From the NCBI GenBank assembly GCA_004000035.1, contig RJAE01000004.1:124001-188000 (forward strand): DNA of 64,000 nt, in the 5' to 3' direction. A program made the translations under genes and the position numbers. The DNA comes from Arthrobacter sulfonylureivorans (lineage in GTDB: Bacteria; Actinomycetota; Actinomycetes; Actinomycetales; Micrococcaceae). Numbering within the stretch: position 1 is the stretch's first letter; every line of letters begins with the position of its first letter. This document shows positions 8,515-18,483 of the stretch, in pieces. The notes below the pieces were generated by a model that did no database searches, was not told the DNA's origin, and saw only the letters and a program-made list of their open reading frames with translations.

Positions 8515-9894
8515 TCAGATGCCCTCTTCGTTCACTCGTGCCAGCAGCAGCGCCTGGGCCAGGACTGCATTGCGGAAGTCCCCCAGATGCAGCGACTCAT
8601 TGGCCGAATGCGCCCGCGAGTCGGGGTCTTCCACACCGGTGATCAGGATCTGCGCCTGCGGATAGATCTCCGTCAGGTCGGCGATGAACGGGATCGACCC
8701 GCCCATGCCTGCCTCCACCGGCTGCGTGCCCCAAGCCTGTTCCAGCGCCCACAGCGCGGACCGGGCCGCGGGGGCGGTGGTGTCGGTGGCGAAAGCCTGG
8801 CCCCGCTCCCCCGGTACGAACGTGGCCTGGGCCCCGAACGGCGCGTGGGCGGCCACATGGGCAGTCACCGCCTCCATCGCCCGGTCGGGGTCCTGGCCCG
8901 GCGCCAGGCGCAGGCTGATCTTGGCCCTGGCCGCCGGAATCAAGGTGTTGGAGGCCAGCTCCACGCTGGGAGCATCAACGCCGATCACTGACAGGGCCGG
9001 CTTGTTCCAGAGCCGGTCGGCGATGCTGCCGGTGCCCGCCAGCTGCACCGAGTCCAGCACCGACGAATCGCGCCGGAAGTCCTCCTCCGGATAGTCGACC
9101 GACGCGGCGGGAGCCGAGACAAGCCCGTCGATGGCGACAGCACCGTCGTCGTCGTGGAAGGTGGCGATCAGCCGGGCGAGCAGCGTGGGCGCATCCAGCA
9201 GCGGACCGCCGAACATGCCGGAGTGGACGGCGTGTTCCAGCACCCGCAGCTCCACGGTGCCGTCCACCAGGCCGCGCAGGCTGGTGGTCAGGGCCGGAAC
9301 ACCGACCTTCCAGTTGCTGGAGTCGGCAACAATGATGGCATCGGCGCGCAGCAGTTCGCGGTGTGTTTCGAGGAAGGAACGGAAGGTCGGTGATCCGGCC
9401 TCTTCCTCCCCCTCAAAGAAGAAGGTGACGCCGACGCCGAAGTCGTCGCCGAGGACCTCCAGCAGCGCCCGCAACGAGGCCAGATGGACCATGATCCCGG
9501 CCTTGTCATCGGCTGCGCCGCGGCCGAACAGCCGGCCGTCGATCTCTGTGGCCTTGAACGGCTCGGTCTTCCAGAGCGACGGATCCCCCGGGGGCTGCAC
9601 ATCGTGGTGCGCATACAGCAGGACGGTCGGCTTGCCGGCGGCGGCCGGACGGCGGGCCACAACGGCGGGGCCGCCGTCCGACTCGCCGTTCGGAACGCTG
9701 AGGATCTGCACGTCCTCCAGCCCCAGCTCGCGGATCAGGCCGGCGACGGCATCGGCGCTGCGGACCAGATCTTGCTGATCGAAGGCCGCCCAAGCGATTC
9801 CCGGGATAGAGACCAGCTGCTCCAGCGAGGAGATGGTGCGCCCCATGCCGGAGTCCACCGCGGCCGCAAGTTGTTCAACGTTTACATTGGTCAT
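8515..9894 (-). CDS. M20 family dipeptidase / metallopeptidase
   Basis: This zinc peptidase of the M20 family (459 residues) hydrolyses dipeptides or related amides in the cytosol. Visible metal and catalytic motifs are LLYAHHDVQP, GRGAADDKAG, the general-base glutamates in FFFEGEEEAGSP, and a histidine in RAHSANES near the C-terminus. A lid (dimerisation) domain lies between about residues 205 and 365. The start is the ATG at 9894 (MTNVNVEQL); the reading frame stays open far upstream, but that part has no family similarity. The gene is divergent from the DUF3043 gene. Its substrate cannot be deduced. Confidence 0.92.
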   Translation of the reverse strand: MTNVNVEQLAAAVDSGMGRTISSLEQLVSIPGIAWAAFDQQDLVRSADAVAGLIRELGLEDVQILSVPNGESDGGPAVVARRPAAAGKPTVLLYAHHDVQPPGDPSLWKTEPFKATEIDGRLFGRGAADDKAGIMVHLASLRALLEVLGDDFGVGVTFFFEGEEEAGSPTFRSFLETHRELLRADAIIVADSSNWKVGVPALTTSLRGLVDGTVELRVLEHAVHSGMFGGPLLDAPTLLARLIATFHDDDGAVAIDGLVSAPAASVDYPEEDFRRDSSVLDSVQLAGTGSIADRLWNKPALSVIGVDAPSVELASNTLIPAARAKISLRLAPGQDPDRAMEAVTAHVAAHAPFGAQATFVPGERGQAFATDTTAPAARSALWALEQAWGTQPVEAGMGGSIPFIADLTEIYPQAQILITGVEDPDSRAHSANESLHLGDFRNAVLAQALLLARVNEEGI

Positions 9895-9993
9895 AGCCGC
9901 CACCCTACCGCCCGGAATCCGGCCGGGCCGGTGCCCGCGCGGCGGCCGCCGTGCCGGTGCTTCAACGCTGGCGGATACGCGCGGGCGTTCCGG

Positions 9994-9999
9994 TATTCT
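9994..9999 (+). promoter_or_regulatory. -10 box for a leaderless transcript
   Basis: TATTCT ends exactly six bases before the GTG at 10006, which puts the expected transcription start on the start codon. No ribosome site precedes that GTG, and no clear -35 box is visible. This spacing recurs at other genes in the window. Confidence 0.5.
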
Positions 10000-10005
10000 T
10001 GACTG

Positions 10006-10587
10006 GTGTTCGGACGTAAAAAAGAGGCTCCCACGCCCCAAGAATCCATCGACCAGGCCACCGCGGCGCAGCCTCGGGACGGCAAGGGCGCGCCCACGCC
10101 GCGGCGCAAGGACCAGGAGGCTGCGCGCAAGCGCCCGCTGGTACCTAACGACCGGAAAGCAGCGCGCGACGCCAACCGCATTGCGCAGGCGGACCAGCGG
10201 CTGAAGATGCGCGAGGCGATGAACACCGGCGATGAGCGCTACCTGCCGTTCCGCGACAAGGGCCCGCAGAAGCGCTTTATCCGAGACTTCGTAGATGCCC
10301 GCTGGGTGCTGGGCGAATTCCTGATTGTCTTTGCCCTGATCTTCGTGATCCTCAGCTTTGTCCGTGACCTCAACGTCCAGGCCTTTATCCTGGTGGGCTT
10401 CTGGGTGCTGCTGGGGCTGGTGGCCGTCGACGCCATCATTCTGGGCCGGCAGCTCAAAAAGCGCCTGACCGCCAAGTTCGGCGAGGTGGAGCGCGGTGCC
10501 GTCTGGTACGGCGTGATGCGGGGCCTGCAGCTGCGCCGGATGCGCCTGCCGAAGCCGCAGGTCAAGCGCGGCCAATACCCCAGCTAA
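10006..10587 (+). CDS. DUF3043 domain membrane protein
   Basis: This actinobacterial protein of unknown function has 193 residues. The first ~75 residues are highly charged (basic, with many Lys, Arg and Gln) and probably disordered or nucleic-acid-facing. Two membrane helices follow (about 107-123 and 127-146), then a basic cytoplasmic tail. The motif ERYLPFRDKGPQKRFIRDFV before the first helix is typical of DUF3043. It starts at a GTG and appears leaderless. A strong terminator follows. No role can be assigned. Confidence 0.88.
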   Translation: MFGRKKEAPTPQESIDQATAAQPRDGKGAPTPRRKDQEAARKRPLVPNDRKAARDANRIAQADQRLKMREAMNTGDERYLPFRDKGPQKRFIRDFVDARWVLGEFLIVFALIFVILSFVRDLNVQAFILVGFWVLLGLVAVDAIILGRQLKKRLTAKFGEVERGAVWYGVMRGLQLRRMRLPKPQVKRGQYPS

Positions 10588-10610
10588 TTCTTCGCGGCGG
10601 GCACCGCAGC

Positions 10611-10645
10611 AAAGGGTCGGGAGCAATGTTGCTCCCGACCCTTTT
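10611..10645 (+). terminator. Rho-independent terminator after the DUF3043 gene
   Basis: A 15-bp perfect stem (AAAGGGTCGGGAGCA and its complement, loop ATGT) ends in TTTT. It lies 23 bases after the stop codon. Confidence 0.92.
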
Positions 10646-10661
10646 GCATGCCCGTTGTGGT

Positions 10662-10690
10662 CGCGGCCCGAGTTATCGGCTCGGGCCGCG
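10662..10690 (-). terminator. GC-rich hairpin downstream of pyrD
   Basis: An 11-bp perfect stem (CGCGGCCCGAG / CTCGGGCCGCG) with a 7-base loop lies about 65 bases past the pyrD stop on the minus strand. It has no T-run, so it may be a weak terminator or an RNA-stability hairpin. Part of the arm sequence recurs at 10693-10706. Confidence 0.45.
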
Positions 10691-10755
10691 CACCGCGGCC
10701 CGAGCCGCCGGTTCCATCTTCGCGGTTTCGGCGCCGCCGGTTCCGATCCGAAGTC

Positions 10756-11823
10756 TCAGCGCCGCCGCTTCGCCAACCCCCGGTTGATCCGGGCGACCCA
10801 GAACGGCCCCTCGTACAGGAACGCCGTGTAGCCCTGCACCAGCGTGGCGCCGGCATCCAGCCGTTGCTGCACGTCGTCGGCCGTTTCCACGCCGCCCACG
10901 GACACCAGCGCCAGATCATTCCCGACGGCGGTGCGCAGCCTGCGCAGCACCTGGAGCGACCGCTGCTTCAGGGGCGCGCCGGAGAGGCCTCCGTCGCCGC
11001 ACGCGGCGACCTTGGTCGGGTCCGATACCAGTCCGTCACGGGAAATCGTCGTGTTGGTCGCGATGATGCCGTCCAGGCCCACCTCCCGCGCCAGCCGGGC
11101 GACGTCGTCGATGTCCTCGTCGCTGAGGTCAGGGGCGATCTTGACCAGCAGCGGCACATGCCGGCCGGCCGCCGAATCGGCGGTCTCCCGTACTGCCTGC
11201 AGCAGCGGCCGCAGAGTGTCCACGCTCTGCAGCAGCCGCAGGCCCGGCGTGTTCGGCGAGGACACGTTGACCACCAGGTAATCCGCCGACGCGGCCAGCA
11301 GCCGGGTGCTCTTCAGGTAGTCCTCGGTGGCGTCGTCCAGTTCCACCACCTTGGTCTTGCCGATGTTGACGCCGATGACCGGGCGCTGCGCACCGTAGTG
11401 GGCGGCGAGGCCGCGCCGGGCGGCGGCGATCCGCGGTGCGACGGCCGCCGCGCCGTCGTTGTTGAATCCCATCCGGTTAATCACGGCGCGGTCCTCGATC
11501 AGCCGGAACAGCCGCGGCTGGGCGTTGCCCGGCTGAGCGCTGCCGGTGATGGTGCCGACCTCCACCGCGCCGAAGCCCAGGTCGGCCAGGGCCTCGATGC
11601 CGTGGCCTTCCTTATCGAAGCCAGCGGCCAGGCCGAACGGCGACGGGAAGCTCAGGCCCAGGGCCTGGGTGGCCAGCGACGGATGCGGACGGGTCAGGCG
11701 CCGCAGCACGGCCCCGGCCCCGCAGCGGTGCGCGGCGCGGATGAGCTGGAAACCTATTCGGTGTGCGCGCTCGGCGTCCATCCAAGAGAACGCGGCGCGG
11801 AAGAAGGCTGGGTAGAGGCGCAT
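10756..11823 (-). CDS. pyrD: Dihydroorotate dehydrogenase (quinone), class 2
   Basis: PyrD oxidises dihydroorotate to orotate in pyrimidine synthesis, passing electrons to quinone. At 355 residues with an N-terminal helical stretch, it is a class 2, membrane-associated enzyme. Family motifs are GLAAGFDKEG (FMN site), VGTITGSAQPGN, RMGFNNDG, VNVSSPNTPGLR with the catalytic serine, and the phosphate-binding VSVGGVETADD near the end. It stands apart from the other pyr genes (pyrF and carB at the right end of the window). Length is normal. Confidence 0.95.
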   Translation of the reverse strand: MRLYPAFFRAAFSWMDAERAHRIGFQLIRAAHRCGAGAVLRRLTRPHPSLATQALGLSFPSPFGLAAGFDKEGHGIEALADLGFGAVEVGTITGSAQPGNAQPRLFRLIEDRAVINRMGFNNDGAAAVAPRIAAARRGLAAHYGAQRPVIGVNIGKTKVVELDDATEDYLKSTRLLAASADYLVVNVSSPNTPGLRLLQSVDTLRPLLQAVRETADSAAGRHVPLLVKIAPDLSDEDIDDVARLAREVGLDGIIATNTTISRDGLVSDPTKVAACGDGGLSGAPLKQRSLQVLRRLRTAVGNDLALVSVGGVETADDVQQRLDAGATLVQGYTAFLYEGPFWVARINRGLAKRRR

Positions 11824-11922
11824 GGTCCTAGTTTTCCGTGTGCAGGCCGCCGCACCAAACCGTGTTGCCCGGGCGATAGCATGGGGTCAGCGACCCTGGC
11901 GAGAGGAAGGACCACCCTGGCG

Positions 11923-12936
11923 ATGGCAGCCGACTGGCAGGAAGACATGCTCGGAGCGGAGTTCGAGTCAACGGTCCTGCAGGTGCCGGCCGTCGATGGC
12001 GCAGCACAGCGGGCCACGCTGATCCGCTATCTGCCTCAGTCCCCGCGGCGCTCCCCCGGCGGCCATGCCGTCCTGTATGTGCACGGTTGGAGCGACTATT
12101 TCTTCAACACCGAACTGGCCGGATTCTGGCACCGGCAAGGGGTGGCGTTCTACGCGCTGGACCTGCATCACCACGGCCGCAGCCTGCAGGAGGGCGAGCC
12201 CGCGGGCTACGTGGCCGATCTGCGCCAGTACGACGACGAGGTCTCCCTGGCGCTGGATCTGATCCGCGAGGAAAACGGCAGTGCGGAGACGAACATCACG
12301 CTGATGGGACACTCGACCGGCGGCCTGGTGGCGTCCTTGTGGGCGGCCGAACATCCCGGCCGGCTACGCGCGCTGGTGTTGAACAGCCCGTGGCTGGAAA
12401 TGCACGGCAGCGCCTTGGTCCGCCGCGCCGCGGGCGCCGTGCTGGAACCGCTGTCCCGGCTGAAGCCGGAGGCCGAGATCAAACTTCCGGTGCGGGGCTT
12501 CTATTACCGCAGCATTAGCCGGACCGCGGAGGGCGAATGGGATCTGGACCCCAAGCTGCGTCCGCCGGAGTCCTTCCCGGTGCGTGCCGGCTGGCTCAGC
12601 GCCATCTGGGACGGGCAGGCGAAGGTCGCGAAGGGCCTCAACCTGGAGGTTCCGGTGCTGGTGATGTCTTCGACGCGGAGCATGAACGGGCCGGTCTGGC
12701 ACGAGGACATGAAGAACACCGACGTGGTGCTGGACATCCGCACGATGACCGAGCGGGCGGTGCGGCTGGGCCGCAGCGTGACCATCGAGCAGGTGCAGGA
12801 TGCCCTGCACGATGTGTTCCTCTCCCGGGCCGACGTGCGCCAGGACGCCTATGCGCGGCTGCAGCGCTGGGCGCAGGTTTACATGCTCCAGGGCGGGAAG
12901 ACCGAACACCCCGCCCGTCCGCCGCAGCCGGCCTAA
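11923..12936 (+). CDS. Alpha/beta hydrolase (serine aminopeptidase S33 / lysophospholipase-like)
   Basis: This is a 337-residue alpha/beta hydrolase. The nucleophile elbow GHSTGG puts the catalytic serine at residue 131. An HGWSDYF oxyanion-hole segment lies near 54, and a late histidine (DALHDVFLS) is probably the catalytic base. It resembles monoglyceride lipase or lysophospholipase-type S33 members, but the substrate is unknown. I used the ATG at 11923, with GAGAGGAAGG about 12 bases upstream; an ATG at 11881 would add 14 residues. Its TAA overlaps the uppS stop on the other strand by four bases. Confidence 0.85.
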   Translation: MAADWQEDMLGAEFESTVLQVPAVDGAAQRATLIRYLPQSPRRSPGGHAVLYVHGWSDYFFNTELAGFWHRQGVAFYALDLHHHGRSLQEGEPAGYVADLRQYDDEVSLALDLIREENGSAETNITLMGHSTGGLVASLWAAEHPGRLRALVLNSPWLEMHGSALVRRAAGAVLEPLSRLKPEAEIKLPVRGFYYRSISRTAEGEWDLDPKLRPPESFPVRAGWLSAIWDGQAKVAKGLNLEVPVLVMSSTRSMNGPVWHEDMKNTDVVLDIRTMTERAVRLGRSVTIEQVQDALHDVFLSRADVRQDAYARLQRWAQVYMLQGGKTEHPARPPQPA

Positions 12937-13748
12937 GCGCCGCCTACGGCCGCGGCGTCCACGGCCGCGGCGTCCACCGCTCCCCCGTAGCGGCGGTCGC
13001 GGCGCGCGTAGATGTCGATGGCCTCCCACAGTGTGCGCCGGTCCACATCGGGCCACAGCGTATCCATGAACACCATCTCGGCATACGCCGACTGCCAGAG
13101 CATGAAGTTGGAGAAGCGCTGCTCCCCCGAGGTGCGCAGGAACAAGTCGACGTCCGGCAGGTCCGGCTCGTCAAGGTAGCGCTGGACGGTCTTTTCCGAG
13201 ACCGACGACGCCCGCAGCCTTCCGGCCGCAACGTCGGCGGCGATGGCGGCGGCGGCGTCGGCGATTTCCGCCCGGCCGCCATAGTTCACGCACATGGTCA
13301 GCGTGCAGGTGGAGTTCCCCGCCGTCTGGCGCTCGGCCACCTCCAGTTCGTTGACCACCGACTTCCACAGCCGGGGCCGCCGGCCGGACCAGCGGATGCG
13401 CACGCCCCAGGCGTCCAGTTGGTCGCGCTGGCGCCGCAGGACGTCCCGGCTGAAGCCCATCAGGAAACGCACCTCGTCCGGTGACCGTTTCCAATTCTCG
13501 GTGGAAAAGGCGTACACGCTGACGTGTTTGACCCCGATCTCGATGGCGCCGGCCATCACGTCCAGCAGCGCCGCTTCACCGGCCCTGTGGCCCTCGGTCC
13601 GCGGCAGGCCGCGCTGGTTGGCCCAGCGGCCGTTGCCGTCCATCACGATGGCCACGTGATCCGGGACCAGGGCCGGCGGCAGGGCGGGCGGCAGGGCGCC
13701 GGACGGGTGCGGCCAAGGCTGCTGTGGTTTCCGGGAAGTTGGGGTCAC
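12933..13748 (-). CDS. uppS: Isoprenyl transferase (undecaprenyl diphosphate synthase)
   Basis: This cis-prenyltransferase makes the C50-C55 polyprenyl diphosphate carrier for cell-wall synthesis. Signature regions are [13 protein letters not shown] (catalytic Asp), [12 protein letters not shown], and the C-terminal [15 protein letters not shown] start it at the GTG at 13748, whose GTGA overlaps the recO stop; this gives 271 residues. Longer in-frame extensions lie inside recO and are not credible. An [10 protein letters not shown] repeat precedes the domain. The C-terminus ends [14 protein letters not shown], encoded by two identical 15-bp units. Confidence 0.93.
   Translation of the reverse strand: MTPTSRKPQQPWPHPSGALPPALPPALVPDHVAIVMDGNGRWANQRGLPRTEGHRAGEAALLDVMAGAIEIGVKHVSVYAFSTENWKRSPDEVRFLMGFSRDVLRRQRDQLDAWGVRIRWSGRRPRLWKSVVNELEVAERQTAGNSTCTLTMCVNYGGRAEIADAAAAIAADVAAGRLRASSVSEKTVQRYLDEPDLPDVDLFLRTSGEQRFSNFMLWQSAYAEMVFMDTLWPDVDRRTLWEAIDIYARRDRRYGGAVDAAAVDAAAVGGA
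12946..12975. repeat. Two tandem 15-bp units in the uppS 3' end
   Basis: The unit ACGGCCGCGGCGTCC occurs twice in a row and encodes the DAAAV repeat at the UppS C-terminus. It probably arose by slippage. Confidence 0.85.
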
Positions 13749-14497
13749 ACTCGCTCCACATGCTTGAGGGATTTCAGGGTTCGTTCCAGATGCCACTGCA
13801 GATAACTGGCCACCAGTCCGGCGGCTTCGCGCCGGGGTCCGGTGGCGGAGGCATCTGCTGCCGGCCAGTCGGCCGAGAGCAGGGCGGCCAGCAGCTGCAT
13901 GGTCTGCGGGGCCGGCGACGCGGATCCCGGTGGCCGGCAATCGTGGCACACCGCACCACCCAGCGGCGCGTTGAAGGCGGTGTGTGGTCCCGGTTCACCG
14001 CAGCGGGCGCATTGGTCGAAGCTCGGGGCCCAGCCCGCGGTCGCCAGCGCGCGGAGCAGGTAGGAATCAAGAATCAGCTCGGGCGCGTGAACGCTGCGGC
14101 TGAGCGCGGAGAGCGCGCCGATAACCAGCCCGTACTGCGCACCGGCGGATTCGCCGTCGGCGTCGGTGAGTTTTTCCGCCGTCTCGCAAATCGCGGCGGC
14201 CGAGGTGTATTTGGTGTAGTCGGCCGCGATGTCCCGGCCGTAGGGACCCACCATCTGGGCCTGCGTGACAATATCGAGGCTCCGCCCGGACACCAGCTGC
14301 AGGTCCGCCACCATGAACGGTTCCAGCACCGCGCCGAACTTACTGCTGGTGCGGCGTACGCCCTTGGCCACCGCCCGGATCTGGCCGTGCTGCTTGGTGA
14401 GCAGGGTGATGATGCGGTCGGCCTCGCCGAGTTTGTGGGTCCGCAGGATGACGCCCTGGTCCCGGTAGGTACGGGAGGCGAAGGATCTGTTGGACAC
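13745..14497 (-). CDS. recO: DNA repair protein RecO
   Basis: RecO loads RecA onto SSB-covered DNA in the RecFOR pathway. The protein has an N-terminal OB fold (starting near [18 protein letters not shown]), a helical middle and a C-terminal four-cysteine zinc site (CARCG near residue 145 and CHDC near 165). Its 250 residues are normal. It overlaps uppS by four bases, and the recO-uppS pairing is standard in actinobacteria. A terminator-like hairpin of leuA lies upstream. Confidence 0.93.
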   Translation of the reverse strand: MSNRSFASRTYRDQGVILRTHKLGEADRIITLLTKQHGQIRAVAKGVRRTSSKFGAVLEPFMVADLQLVSGRSLDIVTQAQMVGPYGRDIAADYTKYTSAAAICETAEKLTDADGESAGAQYGLVIGALSALSRSVHAPELILDSYLLRALATAGWAPSFDQCARCGEPGPHTAFNAPLGGAVCHDCRPPGSASPAPQTMQLLAALLSADWPAADASATGPRREAAGLVASYLQWHLERTLKSLKHVERV

Positions 14498-14518
14498 CGT
14501 TCCATTCTCCCACTAAAG

Positions 14519-14554
14519 CGGGCCTCCCCGCCGCGGTACGGCAGGAAGGCCCGC
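14519..14554 (-). terminator. Terminator-like hairpin after leuA
   Basis: GCGGGCCTCC pairs with GGAAGGCCCGC (one bulge) around a 15-base loop, 23 bases past the leuA stop. No T-run is seen. Confidence 0.55.
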
Positions 14555-14576
14555 AAGGACGCTTTCGGTCGCCGGG

Positions 14577-16355
<1,779 letters not shown>

Positions 16356-16389
16356 CTAATTGAAGAATTTTGGCCGGGCAACACAAACT

Positions 16390-16441
16390 CCGCAGCGAGG
16401 GGTCGGCCTGTCAAACAGAAGTTCGCGTGGCCTCGCCGCGG
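16390..16441 (-). promoter_or_regulatory. Predicted attenuator stem in the leuA leader
   Basis: On the minus strand, CCGCGGCGAGG (16441-16431) can pair with CCUCGCUGCGG (16400-16390): 11 pairs, one of them G-U, around a 30-base loop. The first arm lies inside the leader-peptide codons right after the leucine run, and the second lies beyond the leader stop. A second possible stem (GGCCG / CGGCC, 16404-16408 with 16373-16377) follows and ends in AAAAUUCUU. The layout suits ribosome-dependent attenuation; which alternative structures form is inferred. Confidence 0.6.
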
Positions 16442-16470
16442 CAGCTAAGAAGGAGCATTCTTGCGCGCAC
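16411..16470 (-). CDS. Leucine leader peptide of leuA
   Basis: This short ORF starts at GTG 16470 and encodes MRARMLLLSCRGEATRTSV (19 residues); an internal ATG at 16458 would give 15. It contains three consecutive leucine codons (CTC CTT CTT). No ribosome site precedes it, but a TAGTGT hexamer ends six bases before the GTG, which suggests a leaderless mRNA. It lies 82 bases upstream of leuA on the same strand, and its later codons form one arm of a long stem. Leucine-dependent attenuation of leuA is known in actinobacteria. That this ORF is translated and acts as the sensor is an inference. Confidence 0.65.
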   Translation of the reverse strand: MRARMLLLSCRGEATRTSV

Positions 16471-16476
16471 AATTTC

Positions 16477-16482
16477 ACACTA
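16477..16482 (-). promoter_or_regulatory. -10 box of the leuA leader transcript
   Basis: TAGTGT on the minus strand ends six bases before the leader GTG. A plus-strand TAGGAT at 16493-16498 could serve the divergent M13 peptidase gene, so the two promoters would overlap. Confidence 0.5.
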
Positions 16483-16526
16483 GCACGGTGCGTAGGATGT
16501 GAGGGAAACCCTGACACAACTATGAA

Positions 16527-18479
16527 ATGAGGCGCCGCATGAGCCGGTCCGGAATCGTATTGTCCAACGTCGACCCGGGTGTCCGCCCGCAGGACGACCT
16601 CTTCCGGCACGTGAACGGGACGTGGCTCGCGGAGACCACCATCCCGGACGACCGGGCGTTGGAAGGCTCCTTCACCGCCCTGCGCGACGCCTCCGAAGAA
16701 GCCGTGCATGCCATCATCGAGGACGCCGCCCAGCACCCCGACCCGGCCAGTCCGGCAGGCAAGATCGGCGTGCTCTATGCCGGGTTCATGGACACCGAAA
16801 CTATCGAAGCCAAGGGCTTCTCCCCGCTGGCCGAGCAATTTGCCGCCATCGGGAAAATCTCCGACCGGGACGGCCTGCGCGAGGTCGTCGGCGCCTTCAG
16901 CCGCAGCGGCGCGGCCTATCCGCTGGCCTTCTTTGTCAACAACGACGCCGGCGACCCCACCCGCTACGTGATCTACCTGTACCAGGCGGGGCTGGGCCTG
17001 CCCGACGAGGCGTACTACCGGGAAGACGAATTCGCCGCCATCCGGGAGGCCTACCGCGGCTACGCCGGGAAGATGCTCGACCTGGCCGGCTTTGATCCGG
17101 CGCAGGCTGACGCGGCGCTGGACCTAGAGCACAAGCTGGCGGCCGGCCATCTGGACAAGGTCTCCTGCCGAGACCCGCAGCAGACCTACAACCTGCGTAC
17201 CGCAGAGCAGGTGGCGGCCGTCGCCGGCTGGATGCCGGAGTGGCTGGCGGCGCTGGGGCCGGAAGCGGCCGGCGCTGCCGACCTGGTGGTGTGCCAGCCG
17301 GACTTCCTGAGCACGCTGGACGGATTGCTGGACAGCGAGCCGCTGGAGGCCTGGCAGGCGTGGCTGCGGCTCCAGCTGCTGACGACGGCGGCGCCCTACC
17401 TTCACGATGAAGCGGTACAGACCCACTTCGGCTTCTACGGCCGCACCCTGAGCGGTACCCCGGAGCTGAAGGAGCGGTGGAAGCGCGGGGTGGCCCTGGT
17501 CGAAGGCGCCCTCGGCGAAGCCATCGGCAAGGAATACGTGGCCCGGCATTTCCCGCCGACGCACAAAGAACGGATGGAGGTCCTGGTCGCCAACCTGCTC
17601 GCTGCCTACCGGGAAAGCATCTCCGACCTGCCGTGGATGACGCAGGCCACGATCGAAAAGGCGCTGGAGAAGCTGGCAGGCTTCCGAACCAAGATCGGCT
17701 ACCCGGAGAAGTGGATCGACTATTCCAGCCTCGTGCCGGCGGACGACGTCTGGGGCAACGTGCAGGCCTCCAATGAATTCGAGGTCCGCCGGAACCTGGC
17801 CAAACTGGACGGCCCCATCGACGAGGCCGAGTGGCACATGACCCCGCAGACGGTCAACGCCTACTACATGCCGACCATGAACGAAATCGTCTTCCCGGCC
17901 GCCATCCTGCAACCGCCTTTCTTCGACGCAGACGCCGACGCCGCGGCCAACTACGGTGCCATCGGAGCGGTCATCGGCCACGAAATCGGCCACGGCTTCG
18001 ACGACAAGGGGTCGCAGTATGACGGTACCGGCGCGCTGCGGAACTGGTGGTCGGACGAGGACCGGGCCGCCTTCGAAGGGTTGACCGGCCAACTGGTGGC
18101 CCAGTACGCCACACTCAGCCCCGCCGAGGCTCCCGGCAGCACGGTCAACGGCGAACTCACGCTGGGCGAGAACATCGGCGACCTCGGCGGGCTGGCCATC
18201 GCCTACCGCGCCTACCAGTTGAGCCTGCAGGGCAAGGAGGCACCGGTGGTCGACGGGCTGACCGGCAGCGAGCGGTTTTTCTACTCCTGGGCCGAATGCT
18301 GGCGGCAGAAGATCCGCTCCGAGGAGGCCGTGCGCCGGCTGGCGATCGACCCGCACTCACCGGACGAGTTCCGCTGCAATCAGGTGGTGCGCAACCTGGA
18401 TGCCTTCCACGAAACCTTCGGCACCGCCGAAGGCGACGGGCTCTGGCTCAACCCCGAGGAGCGGGTCCGGATCTGGTAG
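16527..18479 (+). CDS. M13 family metallopeptidase (neprilysin/PepO-like)
   Basis: This zinc endopeptidase of 650 residues is full length for the M13 family. The zinc motif HEIGH is at 485-489, the third ligand is in ENIGD at 548-552, and NAYYMPTMNEIVFPA (substrate-binding) precedes them. There is no signal peptide, so it is probably cytoplasmic, as in other actinobacteria. The start is the ATG at 16527; a second ATG at 16539 is also possible, and neither has a strong ribosome site. It is divergent from leuA and convergent with the LCP gene. It probably degrades small peptides. Confidence 0.92.
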   Translation: MRRRMSRSGIVLSNVDPGVRPQDDLFRHVNGTWLAETTIPDDRALEGSFTALRDASEEAVHAIIEDAAQHPDPASPAGKIGVLYAGFMDTETIEAKGFSPLAEQFAAIGKISDRDGLREVVGAFSRSGAAYPLAFFVNNDAGDPTRYVIYLYQAGLGLPDEAYYREDEFAAIREAYRGYAGKMLDLAGFDPAQADAALDLEHKLAAGHLDKVSCRDPQQTYNLRTAEQVAAVAGWMPEWLAALGPEAAGAADLVVCQPDFLSTLDGLLDSEPLEAWQAWLRLQLLTTAAPYLHDEAVQTHFGFYGRTLSGTPELKERWKRGVALVEGALGEAIGKEYVARHFPPTHKERMEVLVANLLAAYRESISDLPWMTQATIEKALEKLAGFRTKIGYPEKWIDYSSLVPADDVWGNVQASNEFEVRRNLAKLDGPIDEAEWHMTPQTVNAYYMPTMNEIVFPAAILQPPFFDADADAAANYGAIGAVIGHEIGHGFDDKGSQYDGTGALRNWWSDEDRAAFEGLTGQLVAQYATLSPAEAPGSTVNGELTLGENIGDLGGLAIAYRAYQLSLQGKEAPVVDGLTGSERFFYSWAECWRQKIRSEEAVRRLAIDPHSPDEFRCNQVVRNLDAFHETFGTAEGDGLWLNPEERVRIW

Positions 18480-18483
18480 CCGG

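Noticed and set aside
10648-11922. 425-codon upstream extension of the alpha/beta hydrolase frame
   Set aside because: It lies antisense to pyrD and has no protein-like character; the hydrolase fold begins after 11923.
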